Of a stretch of DNA of 64,000 nucleotides, positions 1 to 12,299 are shown piece by piece. The stretch's first letter is position 1. Each line of letters opens with the position of its first letter. The translations under genes and the position numbers were made by a program. Source of the DNA: Persicaria tinctoria (Eukaryota > Streptophyta > Magnoliopsida > Caryophyllales > Polygonaceae); assembly GCA_037127255.1 (NCBI GenBank), contig JBANSL010000013.1, positions 19,922,688 through 19,986,687 on the forward strand. Reading direction: 5' to 3'. The notes below the pieces were generated by a model that was given only the letters and a program-made list of their open reading frames with translations, was not told the DNA's origin and did no database searches.

Positions 1-1256
1 GCCAATAAGAATCATACTTGCTCAATTAAACTAACAAGTCATGCTCCAATGAAAATCAACACAAGTAGGTGACAAGATTAGCCAATTCAATCATATCATG
101 GGATTTACAGGTTAAGCTCAAAAACTCAAATAAAATAGAGGACAATTAAGGCAAGATGGGTATTTGAATAATACATGAATGCAATGCATGATATTTTTGG
201 GTTTTTGAATTTTTTTTTTTTCCTCATGCAATATAAATGCTAGAAATAAACATGATATGCATGTGAAAATTTTAAATATCACCTAACTAATTCAATATGT
301 ACACTAAACCCCTCCCCCACACTTGAATATTTCATTGTCCCTAATGAAATAAAGACAACAAAAATTAAACAATTGAAATAGGTGAGGGAGAAGGAAACTC
401 ACGAGCTCAATGTGGTGGTGGAAATTGGGTTTGCCACCCAAAGGGTGCCCAAGCGTTGAATTGGGCCATGATCTCCTCATGATTCTTTCGTTGTTGCTCC
501 ATGAGAATGTTATGGTTTTCCGCAATTTGTCGGTCCGTGGCATCTTGACGCTCGGTGATTTGACGGAAGGCGCTCTCAAAATAGCCATGAGAGGGAAAGC
601 CATCATAAGACTCGCCATGGTACCCTGCATGTGAAGAACTACCTCCCCCGCCATAAGACACTCGTGGATGGGATGTCTCTATTTGCATTACCGGCTCATA
701 CTCCATCTCTGTGGGTTCTTCATAAGGCTCCTCATAAGCATCTCCTTCGTTAGCGTTCGGAGGTGGGCCCAATGGTAAGGCGTCGGATGGAATATATAAA
801 TCGGCGGGGGACGGACCGGTGGGAAGTGGGCGAGGGAGTACCAAAGTGTGGGACTTATTGACCCCGGCATACCAAATGAAGCTCCCCGCATAATCACTTT
901 CCCTCACGATGTTAGCCTTCTTTAGCGAAGCGAAATTGAGCCTATAGTTGTCCGAACAAGGGACATAGGCATTCAAATCAATGTCGAGCTCCAATGCAAG
1001 CAAAGTAATTAAGCCCCCAAAGCCAATCTTCACCTCTTCCTTCCTTGAATGCTTTTTAGTAGCCTCACCACAAGTGGAAAAGAAAAGGTCTACCCAATCC
1101 GGGGTCTCATGTGCTTCGGGCAATAAGCAAGTCATCCATGCCCAACTTCCTTTGGAAACTTTGTTGATCTCGGCATGCCCGAAAAAGGTGTTGTTCAAGA
1201 CCTTGTGGCAAAGTCTAAGGGAAGGGTGGACGATGCTATAATTGTAGTATAAGGGA
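1..1256 (-). mobile_element. Athila-like LTR retrotransposon, 3' internal fragment
   Basis: Read on the minus strand, this stretch matches the part of the complete element at 56100-61605 that lies between its last ORF and the 3' LTR. Both have the same kind of ORF, then a small hairpin and a G-rich tract (here at 304-348), then AT-rich non-coding sequence ending near GCATGCATTGC-type repeats at about 180-210. No LTR is visible on either side. Homology ends abruptly near 1256, where CACTA-like sequence begins, and the left side runs off the window. It is therefore a partial, inactive copy. Confidence 0.7.
407..1198 (-). CDS. Athila-like third ORF (function unknown)
   Basis: A 263-residue open frame with no enzyme motif. 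It shares an ordered block with the ORF at 58319-58960: a segment ending FIWYAG or WIWKAG, then LPRPLP.GPS, an LYI segment, a Glu/Asp-rich stretch, and a C-terminal coiled-coil-like region rich in Gln, Glu and Arg (residues about 205-240). Its place downstream of pol and upstream of the G-rich tract fits the 3' ORF of Athila elements, whose function is not established. The frame stays open upstream of the chosen Met to about 1256, so the protein is probably 5'-truncated by the neighbouring rearrangement. Confidence 0.5.
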   Translation of the reverse strand: MNNTFFGHAEINKVSKGSWAWMTCLLPEAHETPDWVDLFFSTCGEATKKHSRKEEVKIGFGGLITLLALELDIDLNAYVPCSDNYRLNFASLKKANIVRESDYAGSFIWYAGVNKSHTLVLPRPLPTGPSPADLYIPSDALPLGPPPNANEGDAYEEPYEEPTEMEYEPVMQIETSHPRVSYGGGGSSSHAGYHGESYDGFPSHGYFESAFRQITERQDATDRQIAENHNILMEQQRKNHEEIMAQFNAWAPFGWQTQFPPPH

Positions 1257-1569
1257 AGTTTGTGATTGGGTTGGGTTGTCTACGTTATTGAGCATGTATA
1301 TTGTCTCCTGTTGTGAATGCCTGATAAATTGGTTTTCTTGGGTTGCATTAAACATTTTACACCTTAATATGATGATGTGATCTAATTTTAATGTTGTTGT
1401 TGCTGCTTTCTTTACATTGTTTTCCTATTGTGCTCTTCTAATGTATGATAAATTGGTTATGTTGTGCTCTTCTAATGTCTGATAAATTACTTGTAACACC
1501 ATCGAACCTGTTGCTGCTTTGTTTACATTGCTTCTGGTTTTGTTATATTGCATTTAACATCTTGGTCAT

Positions 1570-3237
1570 TGACGGAGGGAAAGTCGTTGATTCACCTCGC
1601 CAAAAATAAATCCCAAACAAACAAACTAGTATAGTATGCAAGTAAGGGGTCGAACCCTAGAGAATCAAGTATTTCTAAATATTGTGTATTTATCAATATA
1701 AAAAGATAATATTTTTATGAATGAAAATAAAAGAAAATAATATTGACAAAAGCAAATAAAGGATAGAAGAAAAGCATTTCAACCTACAAGTTCTCGACTT
1801 TGGTTGGTTTTATTGATCATCGAATCATTTTCAAGTTATTATCATTTCCTACGAATTCCTCCCGTCTTGGTTTATATAGATCAAAAGTCCTACGAGTCCA
1901 ATTAATCACTTACACCTCAATGCAACCCTAACACGGTCAAGATTTAACAAAGAGATAGCAAATAGTCCCAAGAACTTGAGCATATAAATAACACCAATTA
2001 AACACGGTAAATCAATGTTTAAGATATATGTCAACTCCCTACATAATCATGCTTCAAACACGGAATCCACATTCTTATGCGTGCTACTACGGAAATAACA
2101 CAAATACGAAAGTATTAAATCCTAGCAAGAAATCAATATTATCAAGGTCGCGAATCAAGATAACATCAATAACATAATCAATATCACACAAAGAAGTTGA
2201 AAGAATTAAAGAGGAAAAATAACTTATATTAGAAACTCACAAACCACCAACCAAGTCTCGAAAGTGTAGGCGGAAACTAGAAAATTAGCCAAACATGGCT
2301 TACCTAAGCTTTCTTCTCTTTAATGGTGATTTCTCTACTTGAAAATTAATTGAAACTTTTTTAAACTAACCCTAGAACATCCTATTTATAAGCCTAATGT
2401 CTTCCATAAAAGGTAGATAAAAGATAGAAACTTCCTAAACAAACTAGATCAAAGATAGAACTTTCCTAATTTAATTCAGCGTCGGATTCCGCTGGCAGCG
2501 AGTAATTTCCGCTGGCAGCGAATGGCCTTGATTGAGCTCCTGTTGGATTTCCGCTACCACACTCGCTGGCAGCGACTTTCATGCCTTAGAATTTTCTCGA
2601 GCTTCTCCGAGGACCCTTCTTTCCGCTTCCGCGAGACACTGAACCCGCTGCCGCGAGCTGGGCCTTCCGCTGCCGCGAGATCTCAAACTCGCTGGGGCGA
2701 GTTCCTTCTTCCGCTGGAGCGAGTAGCCGAAGCTTCGGGTCCTGGTGATTCTCGCTGGCAGCGAAATTTTCCGCGGCAGCGGACGTCTCGCTGCAGCGAG
2801 ATTAGTCGCTAGCAGCGGACGTTGCTTGCCCTTCCTCTCTCGCTGGCTCCTCCTCTCGCGGAATCTCTCTCGCTGGTTCTCCTCTCGCTGGCTCTCTCTT
2901 CCTGCAGGCTTGCCGGGCTCCAGGCTTCTGGTTCCACTCGCTGGCAGCGACTGATTCCCAGAGACTAGATTCTTCATTGTTCTTCCCTCGTTCTTTCTTT
3001 CCTCCTTTCTTTCTCTTCTTAGCTTGATTTCTTGACTTCACTTGGCCATGTTTAACAGCTTTCCCTTGCTTTCCACCATGTCGGATCTACGATTCTGCAC
3101 AATTCAACCGAAATAGCGTAGATTCCGAACTTTTCCACAAAAAGAGTTTTATCTAAATTAACACTAAAACATGCATATTCTACAATGTAAATGCAACTAA
3201 ATTATCCTATAATGCCAATTAGAAATGTGCATCATCA
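1570..3237 (-). mobile_element. Solo LTR (Athila-like, family 1) with TSD GTCAT
   Basis: On the minus strand the sequence starts TGATGATGCAC and ends CCTCCGTCA, the same ends as the LTRs at 56100-61605. It is flanked by the 5-bp duplication GTCAT at 1565-1569 and 3238-3242. No internal retroviral sequence is present, so it is a solo LTR, the usual product of LTR-LTR recombination. Positions about 2480-2960 hold an array of short GC-rich near-palindromes of the type CGCTGGCAGCG. A near-identical solo LTR lies at 22611-24299. It sits inside the CACTA element and is therefore younger. Confidence 0.9.
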
Positions 3238-3270
3238 GTCATGTTCTTTGGCTAGGAAAAGTTCGACCAT

Positions 3271-3759
3271 TTGGTAGAAGAAGAGGTTGAGGATGTTGTC
3301 TCTTATAATGCATCCCACTCGGTTAACATGAATGTTTTGTGGCTCAAGGCGACAGGAGGTGCGAAGAAAGGTCGCGTTCAGGGCATGGGATCGGAGGCGC
3401 CAGCTATGTTGCTCTCAAAGCCGAATCCAGAATCTGTTGCACCAGCTGTTGCATCTGTTGGTGATGCCCCTTTGAAGGAATATGTCATCTCTGAACTTTC
3501 AAGCATGAAGCAAGACTTGAGGAATGAAATGGTGGAGTTAGGGGATCAGGTGCATAGCCAAGTGACCACAAACTTGAGGGAAGAAATGTCGTCATTTGGA
3601 GATCGAGTGCAGGAAGAAGTCAGCTCAAGTGTCCGACAAGACATGGTAGCTATTGGGGAGCAACTAATGGACGAGACTAGGAAGGCCAATAAAGCTTGGC
3701 ATGAGAAGCTCTTCAGCACCATGATGCAATTCTGTAAGGGCAAAGGCAAATCAAAGTAA
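3271..3759 (+). pseudogene. CACTA transposase-associated protein, C-terminal fragment
   Basis: A 162-residue frame containing GGAKKGRVQGMGSEA (residues about 29-43). This resembles the KKGR(V/L)xGxG signature of the plant Ptta/En/Spm family (established for that family from memory, not searched here). It is followed by a long predicted coiled coil with repeated EEM, DQV and DRV heptads and a basic Lys-rich tail. Sequence just upstream (3243-3270) reads on in frame and is cut off by the solo LTR, so this is the last exon or two of a broken gene. About 310 bp of non-coding sequence follows before the subterminal repeats. Confidence 0.4.
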
Positions 3760-4069
3760 GTTGTGTGTTTCTGTTTTGGGTTCCCACGTACTGTCTTCAG
3801 ACTTAGTCGTATTTGCACTTATCGTGTTGTTGATCGAACTTGCGGGTTTGTTTAATTTGGTTGTGTTGTGGATGGTTGAACTTCTGGTTGTGTTTTGGAT
3901 TTGGTTTGTATGTGTTATATGGTTCTGGATTTGTTTTGTATGTGTTTGGATGAACAAATGATGGCAGTGGTATGTGTTAATTTTGTATGTGTTTGTGCCC
4001 AGCTGTAATAAATAATTATATTATATTTATTACCGAGCTCACAAATACAATTAAAAATATATAGCCACA

Positions 4070-4389
4070 AATGTGGACACGGACATAGCCACGGCTATTG
4101 TGTCACATGGCCACGACCATAGCCACGACAATATTCGTTGTTGTATTCGTGGCTACAGCCACGGATGGCACCTTTCTGAACCGGCCACGGAAGTAGCCAC
4201 GGGCTTGTCAGATCGTGGCTATTAGCCTTGGATATTGTGGTGGTGGCTGTTAGCGTCGAGGCATATAGCCTCGAATGGCGACGAACGTCAAATTCATGGC
4301 TATGCCCATGGCTAAACCGTTTAGCCACGGAATTTCGTGGCCAATTCGTGGCTATTTGACCGTGGCTATTTCCTGTGTTTTTGGTAGTG
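4070..4389. repeat. CACTA subterminal repeats and terminal inverted repeat
   Basis: About ten copies of CGTGGCTA or its complement TAGCCACG occur in both orientations between 4084 and 4372. The run ends with the terminal sequence at 4372-4389. Such short, mixed-orientation subterminal repeats are transposase-binding arrays in En/Spm-type elements. A TSD cannot be confirmed because the other end is missing. Confidence 0.7.
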
Positions 4390-5212
4390 TCGGCAAAATT
4401 CGGACTCCTTCGGTCCCAAGGAAAGCCAGCTCGACACGGACAGAACACCGTGTAACGCGTCTCCAGAAAAGATCTCCTCGATATCGACAAGAACTACTCG
4501 ATATCGAGTAAAGTGTGTCATCGACTACGGCTGGCTCGGCATGTCGGGTTGCTGCTGCTCGATCAGGCTCGGTCAAGTGATCTGGGGTCCTCGATATCGA
4601 CAAGTTTAGTCGATATCGAGTAAGCTTGTGTCGACTTCTGCGTTGCTGGGCTTGGTCGAGTAGCTTCTCCTCGGCATTGGCTCGGACAAGGGGTGCAGAT
4701 CTTGTCGATATCGAGTAAAGTGTGTTCGGCATCTCCGGGTCCTCGGCTTCTCGACTTGGCACATCTTCTCGACTCCGGGCATAGGTTCAGGAAGTTGTCG
4801 ATATCGAGTAGCTTACTCGATATCGAGTAAACTCGTGGAGTCGGGTTGGCTCTGGCGCTCAGCTTCTCGATATGGCCTTAGTCGATCACCACAGCTCGGA
4901 CATCTTTGTCGATATCGAGTAAAATAACTCGATATCGAGTAACTCTGGGTTTTTAGCTTGATTCATCCTGGTTCTGTAGTCTTTTGACTTTGGACTTCTG
5001 TAGTTGATTTCCGAGCTTTTCCAACCTTTTCCAGAACTGCTGTAAATTGCCTCGAATTCTGCGAATTTAAGAAGAAACTGGTGTAGATTCCATAATTTGG
5101 CAAATAAACATAAACTACATAGATTCTGTACTATTATAGCCCAAATGCATGAAATGTATGCAGAAAATGATATAAAATTTACTGTAAAACATGGCAGATT
5201 CGGCTCACAACA
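4390..5212 (-). mobile_element. Truncated LTR (Athila-like, family 2)
   Basis: On the minus strand the sequence opens TGTTGTGAGC at 5212, as do the LTRs at 34661 and 41598, and then follows them through the conserved leader (about 5030-5212). It then enters an array of CTCGATATCGAGTA palindromes (4470-4945, about ten copies in full or half form). The LTR stops in its middle, exactly where the CACTA terminus begins. The bases 5213-5217 (GGCAC) would be one TSD copy; the other is not in view. Confidence 0.75.
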
Positions 5213-6401
5213 GGCACCTAAATGTGTGCAAGAAATTGAAGATTTCAGGCGTTCAAAGCGTCTTCCAAAAGCAAGTAGTTTTCTGCTGAGCCCGTTTGTT
5301 GCTGAAAAGGTAAGGATCCCGAAGCATGTTGAAAAAAAATCATTGCTCAGCAAGGTTGATCATGACTTCATGTATGAATGTGTTAAAGGCTCAAGGTATG
5401 TCCATCTTAATTTTTTATGTGTTTTTCGAGTGCTCTAGCAATATATATATATTCTGTCCTGAATTTTTAATCTTGTAATAGTATGTGCAAGGATTTTTCA
5501 GTACTTTTAATGGGAATTAGAAAAGAGAAGTCATTTTTTTAGAAACATTGTTAGGAAGGATGGTTGGCTTGATATAGATGGAAGTATGCTGAAACTGTTT
5601 TTCTTTTCAGCATCTTTTCGAGTAATGTAACTATGTATGTATTTCTGTTATTATGATTTTCTTTAAACAAATACCTTACACTGTTTACTGTTTCAGCACC
5701 TTGAAGCTGGACTGGTTCACATGAGGAAGAGAGTCAGTGAGGAACCTAGCAGCTTTGAAGGAATTGTCGTGATGGATCCTATTTTTCATCAGAAGTATCT
5801 CCCAGAATGCTCATCATCTTATGAAGAAACAAGCCCTGTTGAACAATTCACTACTAGCTACTTCTTGGGCTTATATCCTAGCGATTATCCCAAGAGTTGG
5901 GAGTCTGCAAAAAAGGTTTACACCCCATTCAACATAAACAATGAGCATTGGGTTGCCTTGGAGATAGATCTTATTGAAAAGGTTATAAATGCATATGACT
6001 TCAACCACTACATTGTGTCTGCTGAAAAGCTTGTTTATCATCTGCGTAGGATGGCTGAGTGGTTGCCAATTCACTTGGATAAGTCTGGTGTGATCCTAAA
6101 TTTCAACCGTCTACATTCCACATTAACCAGGTCCCAGATCTAGTGCATAATACAACTGGGTATGGAAACCTACATTTACAATGTTTTTCAAGTCATTTAG
6201 AAGCATTTTGTTGTTGAGCTTGATATTACTATGTTTTGTTTCATTTTTTGCAGCACATCTTGTGGGATCTTTGTACTCAAAGCAATTGAAGCACTGGTGT
6301 TTGGGGGAGATGTCTGGAAGTTTACCAATGAAATAATCTTTCGATACCGAGAACTTATGGTCTCAGACTTGATTCAAGAGAGATGGAGCTTTAAATTCTA
6401 G
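5213..6401 (+). pseudogene. Ulp1-like (C48) cysteine protease of a MULE, partial
   Basis: Likely exons: 5213-5395 (ends AAG|gtatgt), a short exon near 5542-5580, about 5697-6150, and 6254-6401 (stop TAG). The catalytic layout of SUMO-type proteases is visible: His in NNEHWVALEIDL, Asp in INAYDFN, and Cys in TSCGIFVLKAIEAL at the start of the last exon. The 5' part is lost to the adjoining LTR. In the third exon the frame running through the His/Asp region ends at a TAG near 6140, while the frame that reads QVPDLVHNTTG into the Cys exon is different. So either an extra intron or a frameshift lies between about 6080 and 6115. Domesticated host use is unlikely given this damage. Confidence 0.6.
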
Positions 6402-7246
6402 TTAATAGCATCTTGTGTGTAACACCATCTATCAGATTTAGGGATTTCAAGACATTCTAATGTAGTTGTAGTGTAGATGTATTTCTGGGGAATATTATGG
6501 ACAACCGATATTTTTTGTAGCATTTTGGATGCATTTTCTATGGCACTCTTTAAGCCAGTGAAATTGACATTTATCTAATGGTTTAACGTAAAGTGTGCCA
6601 GTATTCCTGTTTTAGCATTGTTTTCAGCAAGTTCTTCAGCAAATATTTCAGCAAATGTTTCAGCAGATATTTCACCATATTTGTTTGCTGAAATAGTTTA
6701 TAAGTTAACCAAAAATCAAAATCATCATTATTTGTCTGTATCTATCTGGTGTTGAGCTTATTAAATTGAGATTTAGTTAATGGTATAATGTAAATTGTTC
6801 ATTTTTCTTGTTTCAACATTTTATTTCAGCAAGTTATGTTTTCAGCATTTTGTTCAAGTTGACACCAATATACAATGTTAAGGTGCCATATTTTAGAGAA
6901 GCACATAAATGTTAAGGTGCCATATTTTGTTCAAGTTATGTTTTCAGCATTTTTTGTCAGGACGTTGTTTTCAGCACATTTTTCATGCTGAAAGAGAGAG
7001 GATTGTCTAGATTAAAGCTTCAGCATAGCAATAACTGTTAACCATAATAAACTAAAAATAATATGATATAGTATAGCAATGACACAGAGTACAATTAATT
7101 ACAAAAACATAAAGAATCACATAAAAATCATATCTGATTGCTGAAACAGTGTAAAACTGAACTAAAAATTAAAATCATCATATTTTTCTATAGCCAGCTG
7201 GTGTTGAGCTTTTGAATTCTTCCCGTGCTCCCTTTGAAGCCGTTTC
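6402..7246. repeat. TTTCAGCA-rich spacer of the MULE
   Basis: AT-rich spacer between the convergent protease and transposase genes. It contains many TTTCAGCA or GCTGAAA words (for example 6620-6680, 6825-6850, 6945-6995). The same words occur at the right end of this MULE and in the smaller MULE at 30545-33610, which suggests one family. No gene is visible here. Confidence 0.5.
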
Positions 7247-9014
7247 TTACTGTATTTTGATCTTCTCACAAACTCTCCTTTGGAAATTTTCCTTTTCTAA
7301 GGAGGTCGACCACTTCTTTTCCTTACATTGGGGGGGGGGGTAACATTTAATTTGTTTAATATATTCAGGAAGGTTTATTTCATCATCAGGAAGGACTGGA
7401 TATATGGTTTCAGCATGTGCCAAACTCCAAGCTTCATTTGTGTAGAAACTTGCAACAAAATGTGACACATCAAGCTTTTTAGTCACTATTGCCGACAGAG
7501 CGTGTACGCATGGGATTTTTTGAATGTCAAACACCCTACAGGTGCATTTTTTTGCTGAAAGATCAACAGCAGTCCGCGTACCTTCTCTAGTAACTTCAAA
7601 GACAGACTCATTCAAGTGCTTTACAGTGTATGCACCGACATCCTTTTGCAATTCTTGAATCATTTTTATTATTGCAGGGGCGACTCTCTGTGTATTCAGT
7701 GTTGCAGACTGCCTTCTCTCTTGAGACTACTCTGTGAACTTATCTCTGAAAAACAGAGTTTAAGCTTTCAGTGTTGTTGGATGTCATCATGTTATACCGA
7801 TTACCTTTTGCATGTGCTCTTGCCCACCTCTCCAGCCCCGCGGATATCAAATAGGTTGCTAGGTTTGGGTATTCTTCTTTTATACGGTCAAATTGGTAGG
7901 CAAAATCACCAACAGTGTAGGTTTCAGCAGCCTGTTGGAACATGTCTGGAAGATGTCTTTTCTTGAAAGTTGCATGGATGTTCTACTTCAAATGCCACAT
8001 GCATACGCAATGGGTAGCATTAGGGTGTATCTTTTTTATAGCCTTAGCAATGCTGGAATGCCTATTAGAAACAAACAACAAATCATCTGTAGGTGGTATA
8101 ACTTTACTAAGTTGCTGAAAAAACCACTCCTAAGATGCATTATTTTCTGTGTCAACAATCCCAGTAGCTAAAGGGTATAATTTCATATTTGCATCTTGGG
8201 TAAGTGCTCCAAGCAATGTACCCTTATATTCCCCTATTAAGAATGTGCCATCTACAACAACAACCTATAAATAATACAGGAACAATTTAAATGCTGAAAT
8301 CATCATAATTTTGCTAAATTATAAATGATTATGTATATATACATACCTTTTTTTAAGATGGGGAATGCTCTAATGGATTGTCCATAAGACAGGAACATGT
8401 ATTCGAACCTTTCAGCACTGTCTGTTTTAATGAGAGCTACTGTCCCTTGATTTTTCTCCATAAGAATGTGACAATATGACGGCAAGACAGCAAAATTTGA
8501 TTCCAGTGACCCTTTTTCTCTCACTTGTGCTATTCGTGCCGCCTTCCATGCCTTCCAATAAGTAATTGAGATCTTGTGGTCCGTTCTCATCTTATCAATA
8601 ATTTATTTTGGGTTGTATCCACTGTCGAAAACACATAAATTAGTAAATGATTGCCAAAACTATCAATATGATGAAACAGATTGATAAACCTATGAATGAT
8701 CTAACACTTATTGGCTAAACTGATTTATTAAATTGATTTATTGTTTGCTTAAACTAATAATAAATAGTGCTGAAATGAAAGCTGAAATTAATATAATAAA
8801 AAAAAAACAAAAAAACAAAAATGCTGAAATTAACTGTTAAAACAGTATACACCTTGGTTGTATGAGGCTGGCAATAACATTGGATGGTGCATGCCCGTAG
8901 TGTCTTGTTCTTGTATCCCATGTGCATGTGTGTATACCTCTATACAATATCACCTCATGACAAATAGATAAAATTCTCTTTGTATGCAATTTCCAATCAC
9001 AATTTCTGTCTATG

Positions 9015-10800
9015 TGACGAAGGGGTTTCTCGACCAAATAAATTTGTAGTCAAGACCCCGCTATAGGATAGTGGAGCCAGGTTCGTCCTCAGGAGAGAAG
9101 TCAGCGGTTCTAGGTTTAGTGTGTTTTGGGGTTCAGGGATATCGACAAAGAATAGAGAGGTCGATGTCGAGGGATGGAGAGAGAATGGTGGTTTGATATC
9201 GAGTAGAATATGTGCCGAATAAAAATAATAAAATAAAACAAATAAAGATGCAAACTTCCAAGGTTAGGGATCACCGCAACAATAAACATATGTGTAGATT
9301 ATAAATCACATAAAGATGCATGCTTTATATCAAAGAATCGACTTTCGCAAATTCCAACAATTTAGGTGATAGAGGCTCTCGCATAAAAACCTAATTTGTT
9401 TCTACCTTTTCTTAATTAGGATTAGTCGGCTGTCGCAAATAAACCCTAATTACTATCCAGTTCATAATAAGATCACTTTCGCTTCAATATCATGAATAAG
9501 GAATTTCCTCAACTCTCGCAAAGGATTAAGCACATAGGTAGATGATGATAAAGACTTATAAATTCATGGATTTATAAATCAAACACACATATTTATGTTG
9601 GGATCACCCCAATCCTAGAAGAAGAAAATTAGAAACAAAACATAATAAAAGAAATTAACTTTAACATAAAATAAACTAAAACTTACAACCGTTCTTCTCC
9701 TTCCTTCTCCTTCTATCTCGCCTCCTCTCTCTCTCTCTCTCCTCTCTCGCCTTCTCTCTCTCTCCTCTCTCCTTGCGCCCTAAGACGACTTGGCTTGAAT
9801 GAATGAAAATTAGCCCCCTAGGGCTTTATTTATAGGCTTCATTCCCTAGCTATTCTAGGAAAGAAATTATATCTATATCTATATTTATCTACTTACTTAA
9901 AGATTAAATAATGGAATAAAAGAAATAAATCAACTAGGACTATATCTAATTTGTGGATAAATCCTCCATTGAGTTGATAGATCTTGATAGGTCTTGATGG
10001 AATTTGATAGAATTTGATCTCGAAAATATCTCCATCGGCTTCGGGATAGAACCTTAACAAGATTACCGGACTGCCCGACGTCGGCCACTGGGACTTCTTC
10101 GATATCGAGTAGAATTCCTCGATATCGAGTAGCACTTTCTCCGTCTTCTGCTTAGCAACTCGATTCCGGCTTCTGGACGCAAAGTCGACTTGGGTTTTCC
10201 TCGATATCGAGTAATTTCCTCGATATCGAGTAACATGTTCTTCGTCTTCAGTCTCCTTCGTCGACCTCGGCTCCAGGACAGCACCTCGACGTGACTTTTC
10301 CTCGACATCAAGTAAATTCCTCGACGTCGACGAACATCTTCCGCTCCTAGCTTCACTTTCGATTTCTGGGGTCTTTACTCGATTTGGGCTTGGTTGATAT
10401 CGACTAAAATTACTCGATATCGAGTAAATCTCTCAGCTTTCTGCTACGTTCTTGAAACGCACTTTCTTGAGTCCTCGTTCGTCGGATTGAAGCATATGAC
10501 CATGCGTTGGAAAGCTCTTTTCGAGGGCTACAACTCTCATGAAGACATCAAAGCTTGATTCAGAATGATGAATACCTAAAAATGGTCTTTTCTCCAGCTG
10601 CACCATTCTTAGCTTCTCCATGACTTTCCTTTAAGCTCCAAAATGCGTCCGATTTCTGCGAAATATAACAAAAACTTGTGTAGACCTCCATATATTGCAA
10701 ATAAGTGTAAACTAAACAGATTCTGTATTATTCTAACCCAAATGTATGCAGAAAACGATATAAAAGTAAGTGTAAAACATGGCAAATTATGCTCACAACA
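9015..10800 (-). repeat. 3' LTR of the 9015-16254 element
   Basis: 1786 bp. On the minus strand it opens TGTTGTGAGC at 10800 and closes at TCGTCA (9015). It contains a (CT)n tract (about 9725-9775) and a run of CTCGATATCGAGTA palindromes (about 10090-10430). Compared with the 5' LTR it lacks a 27-bp segment near 9140 and the nested solo LTR, but keeps about 330 bp (around 9900-10210) that the 5' copy has lost. Confidence 0.9.
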
Positions 10801-12299
10801 AACACCCCAACTTAAGCTTGCTTGTCCTGAAGCAATACTTTTAGTTGTCATACAGGGGAAGAAATCAAAACCCTCAACATATTAGATTCATTCTCATATG
10901 TCTCTGCAATTAATTACCATCCTCGAAAAGGTACTAATGTCACAAATCCATGCATGTGCAATTAAAAAGCAACATCTACTCACAAAAGGAGGGTTATGCA
11001 AAAAACAATTCATGTGACAAAGAATTAATAATCAAGAGGACTTTAATTTAAGCTCAAATATGGAGTAGATTGGTAAAAGGCTAAAGGTGGGCAATTTTTG
11101 GCCATTTGGTGCTAATGATCCGAGAAATGGAGTATTTCCAAACTTTCTTTACCACATTTCTTCTTCATAAGAATCATCACCTTTCACATTGCTTTTGTCA
11201 ATAATAATGCTTTTACCTCTCTAACCTCAGCACTGCCTTCTCGCGAGTCGCAAACATGGGTGTCATGAATGACCCCGGATACTTAGTGTTTTGGACTCCT
11301 CGCATTGGTATCCCATCTCGCGAAACTATTATCTCAGTGAGCAGGGTCGATCTACCTTTATCTCCTGAGGTGATCGGAATTTTTCTCACTCATTAAATTT
11401 TCCATAATTTTCAAACATTCCTACCAAACTCCAACAATGATATATAACAACACAACTACCATATGACAATCTCCATAATGTAACATCATTCTCAACATAA
11501 TCCCCGGATAGGAAATAAGGTAAGGAATGGGCAATATTTAGATCGTGTGGAGCAATATATGAAATAAGGCATATTATGGCTTTTGTGATGCATAAGCATA
11601 GGTAAGGCTAGGATTATAAACAGATGAGCATTATATGAAAAATATAAAGTCCTCCATTCTCTTATTATGCAACATGTCAAAAGCAACTTCAAACTTACCT
11701 CCTTTCATGGTTTTCAAGAAAATATGCACTTCATTGTAACTTCCCTTTACTAGGCAACTTCATGCTATATCTCTAATGAATCCAATTTTGCATCGTCGAG
11801 TTCAATATAAGCTTCCATGACACTTATCAAAAATTTAAATGGGGGTCATTTTTTCAAACTTTGGAAAACATCCATATAAGCACATAAATCGATAATGAAT
11901 TCCAAAATAGCCATGTATAAGCAATTCAAGAAATAAACTAAAAAATATGCACATATATGTCAAATATGTCAAATATGCATGAAGTAAGCCCTTCCCCCAC
12001 CCCATACTTAAACATTACAGTGTCCTCACTGTATAAAAAAATAGGGGAAAAGAAAGAAACTCACTAGACATATGTGCAGGACTTCAAAATATCGAGTGGA
12101 TATGCTGCTGGGCCTAGTCTGATCTTAGCTTGCTTCTATCTCCATGGACCTGAAAAATGTAGAAGAGAAATACCCACAATAGAAAAACTAAAAGTTCAAA
12201 ACCAAAAACAAAAGCAACAATGTCCTAAAATCCCAAAAATAAATGTCTATTTACAAGCTCTAGATTTTATGGTCGCTAGACCGACTTCTTCATTAAGCA
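10801..12299 (-). other. 3' non-coding internal region with polypurine tract and internal PPT-like tract
   Basis: No ORF of note. On the minus strand there is a hairpin CAGTG..CACTG (12018-12031), then TTTAAGTATGGGGTGGGGG (11991-12012). Next comes a conserved block containing CATTCATGACACCCATG (11241-11288), and last the terminal polypurine tract CTTAAGTTGGGGTG next to the LTR (10801-10815). The same order is seen in the elements at 34661-43682 and 56100-61605. Confidence 0.75.

Larger units (their letters stand above)
1257..4389 (+). mobile_element. CACTA (En/Spm-like) transposon, right part
   Basis: The right end is clear. The sequence finishes TTTTTGGTAGTG at 4389, the reverse complement of a CACTACCAAAAA terminus, and is preceded by about 300 bp of subterminal repeats, both typical of CACTA elements. 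A C-terminal transposase-associated coding piece lies at 3271-3759. The segment 1257-1569 is AT-rich, intron-like sequence with a duplicated 'TTGTGCTCTTCTAATGT..GATAAATT' block (about 1428-1488). A solo LTR interrupts the element. No left CACTA terminus is visible, so the element is truncated on that side. Confidence 0.6.

Noticed and set aside
4470..4945. Regularly spaced CTCGATATCGAGTA palindromes that could suggest a CRISPR-like array
   Set aside because: Spacing is irregular, the host is a plant, and the array lies inside an LTR present in several copies.
4390..5212. Pairing of this LTR with the fragment at 1-1256 as one element
   Set aside because: The LTR is family 2 while the fragment matches family-1 elements, and CACTA sequence lies between; no matching TSD was found.
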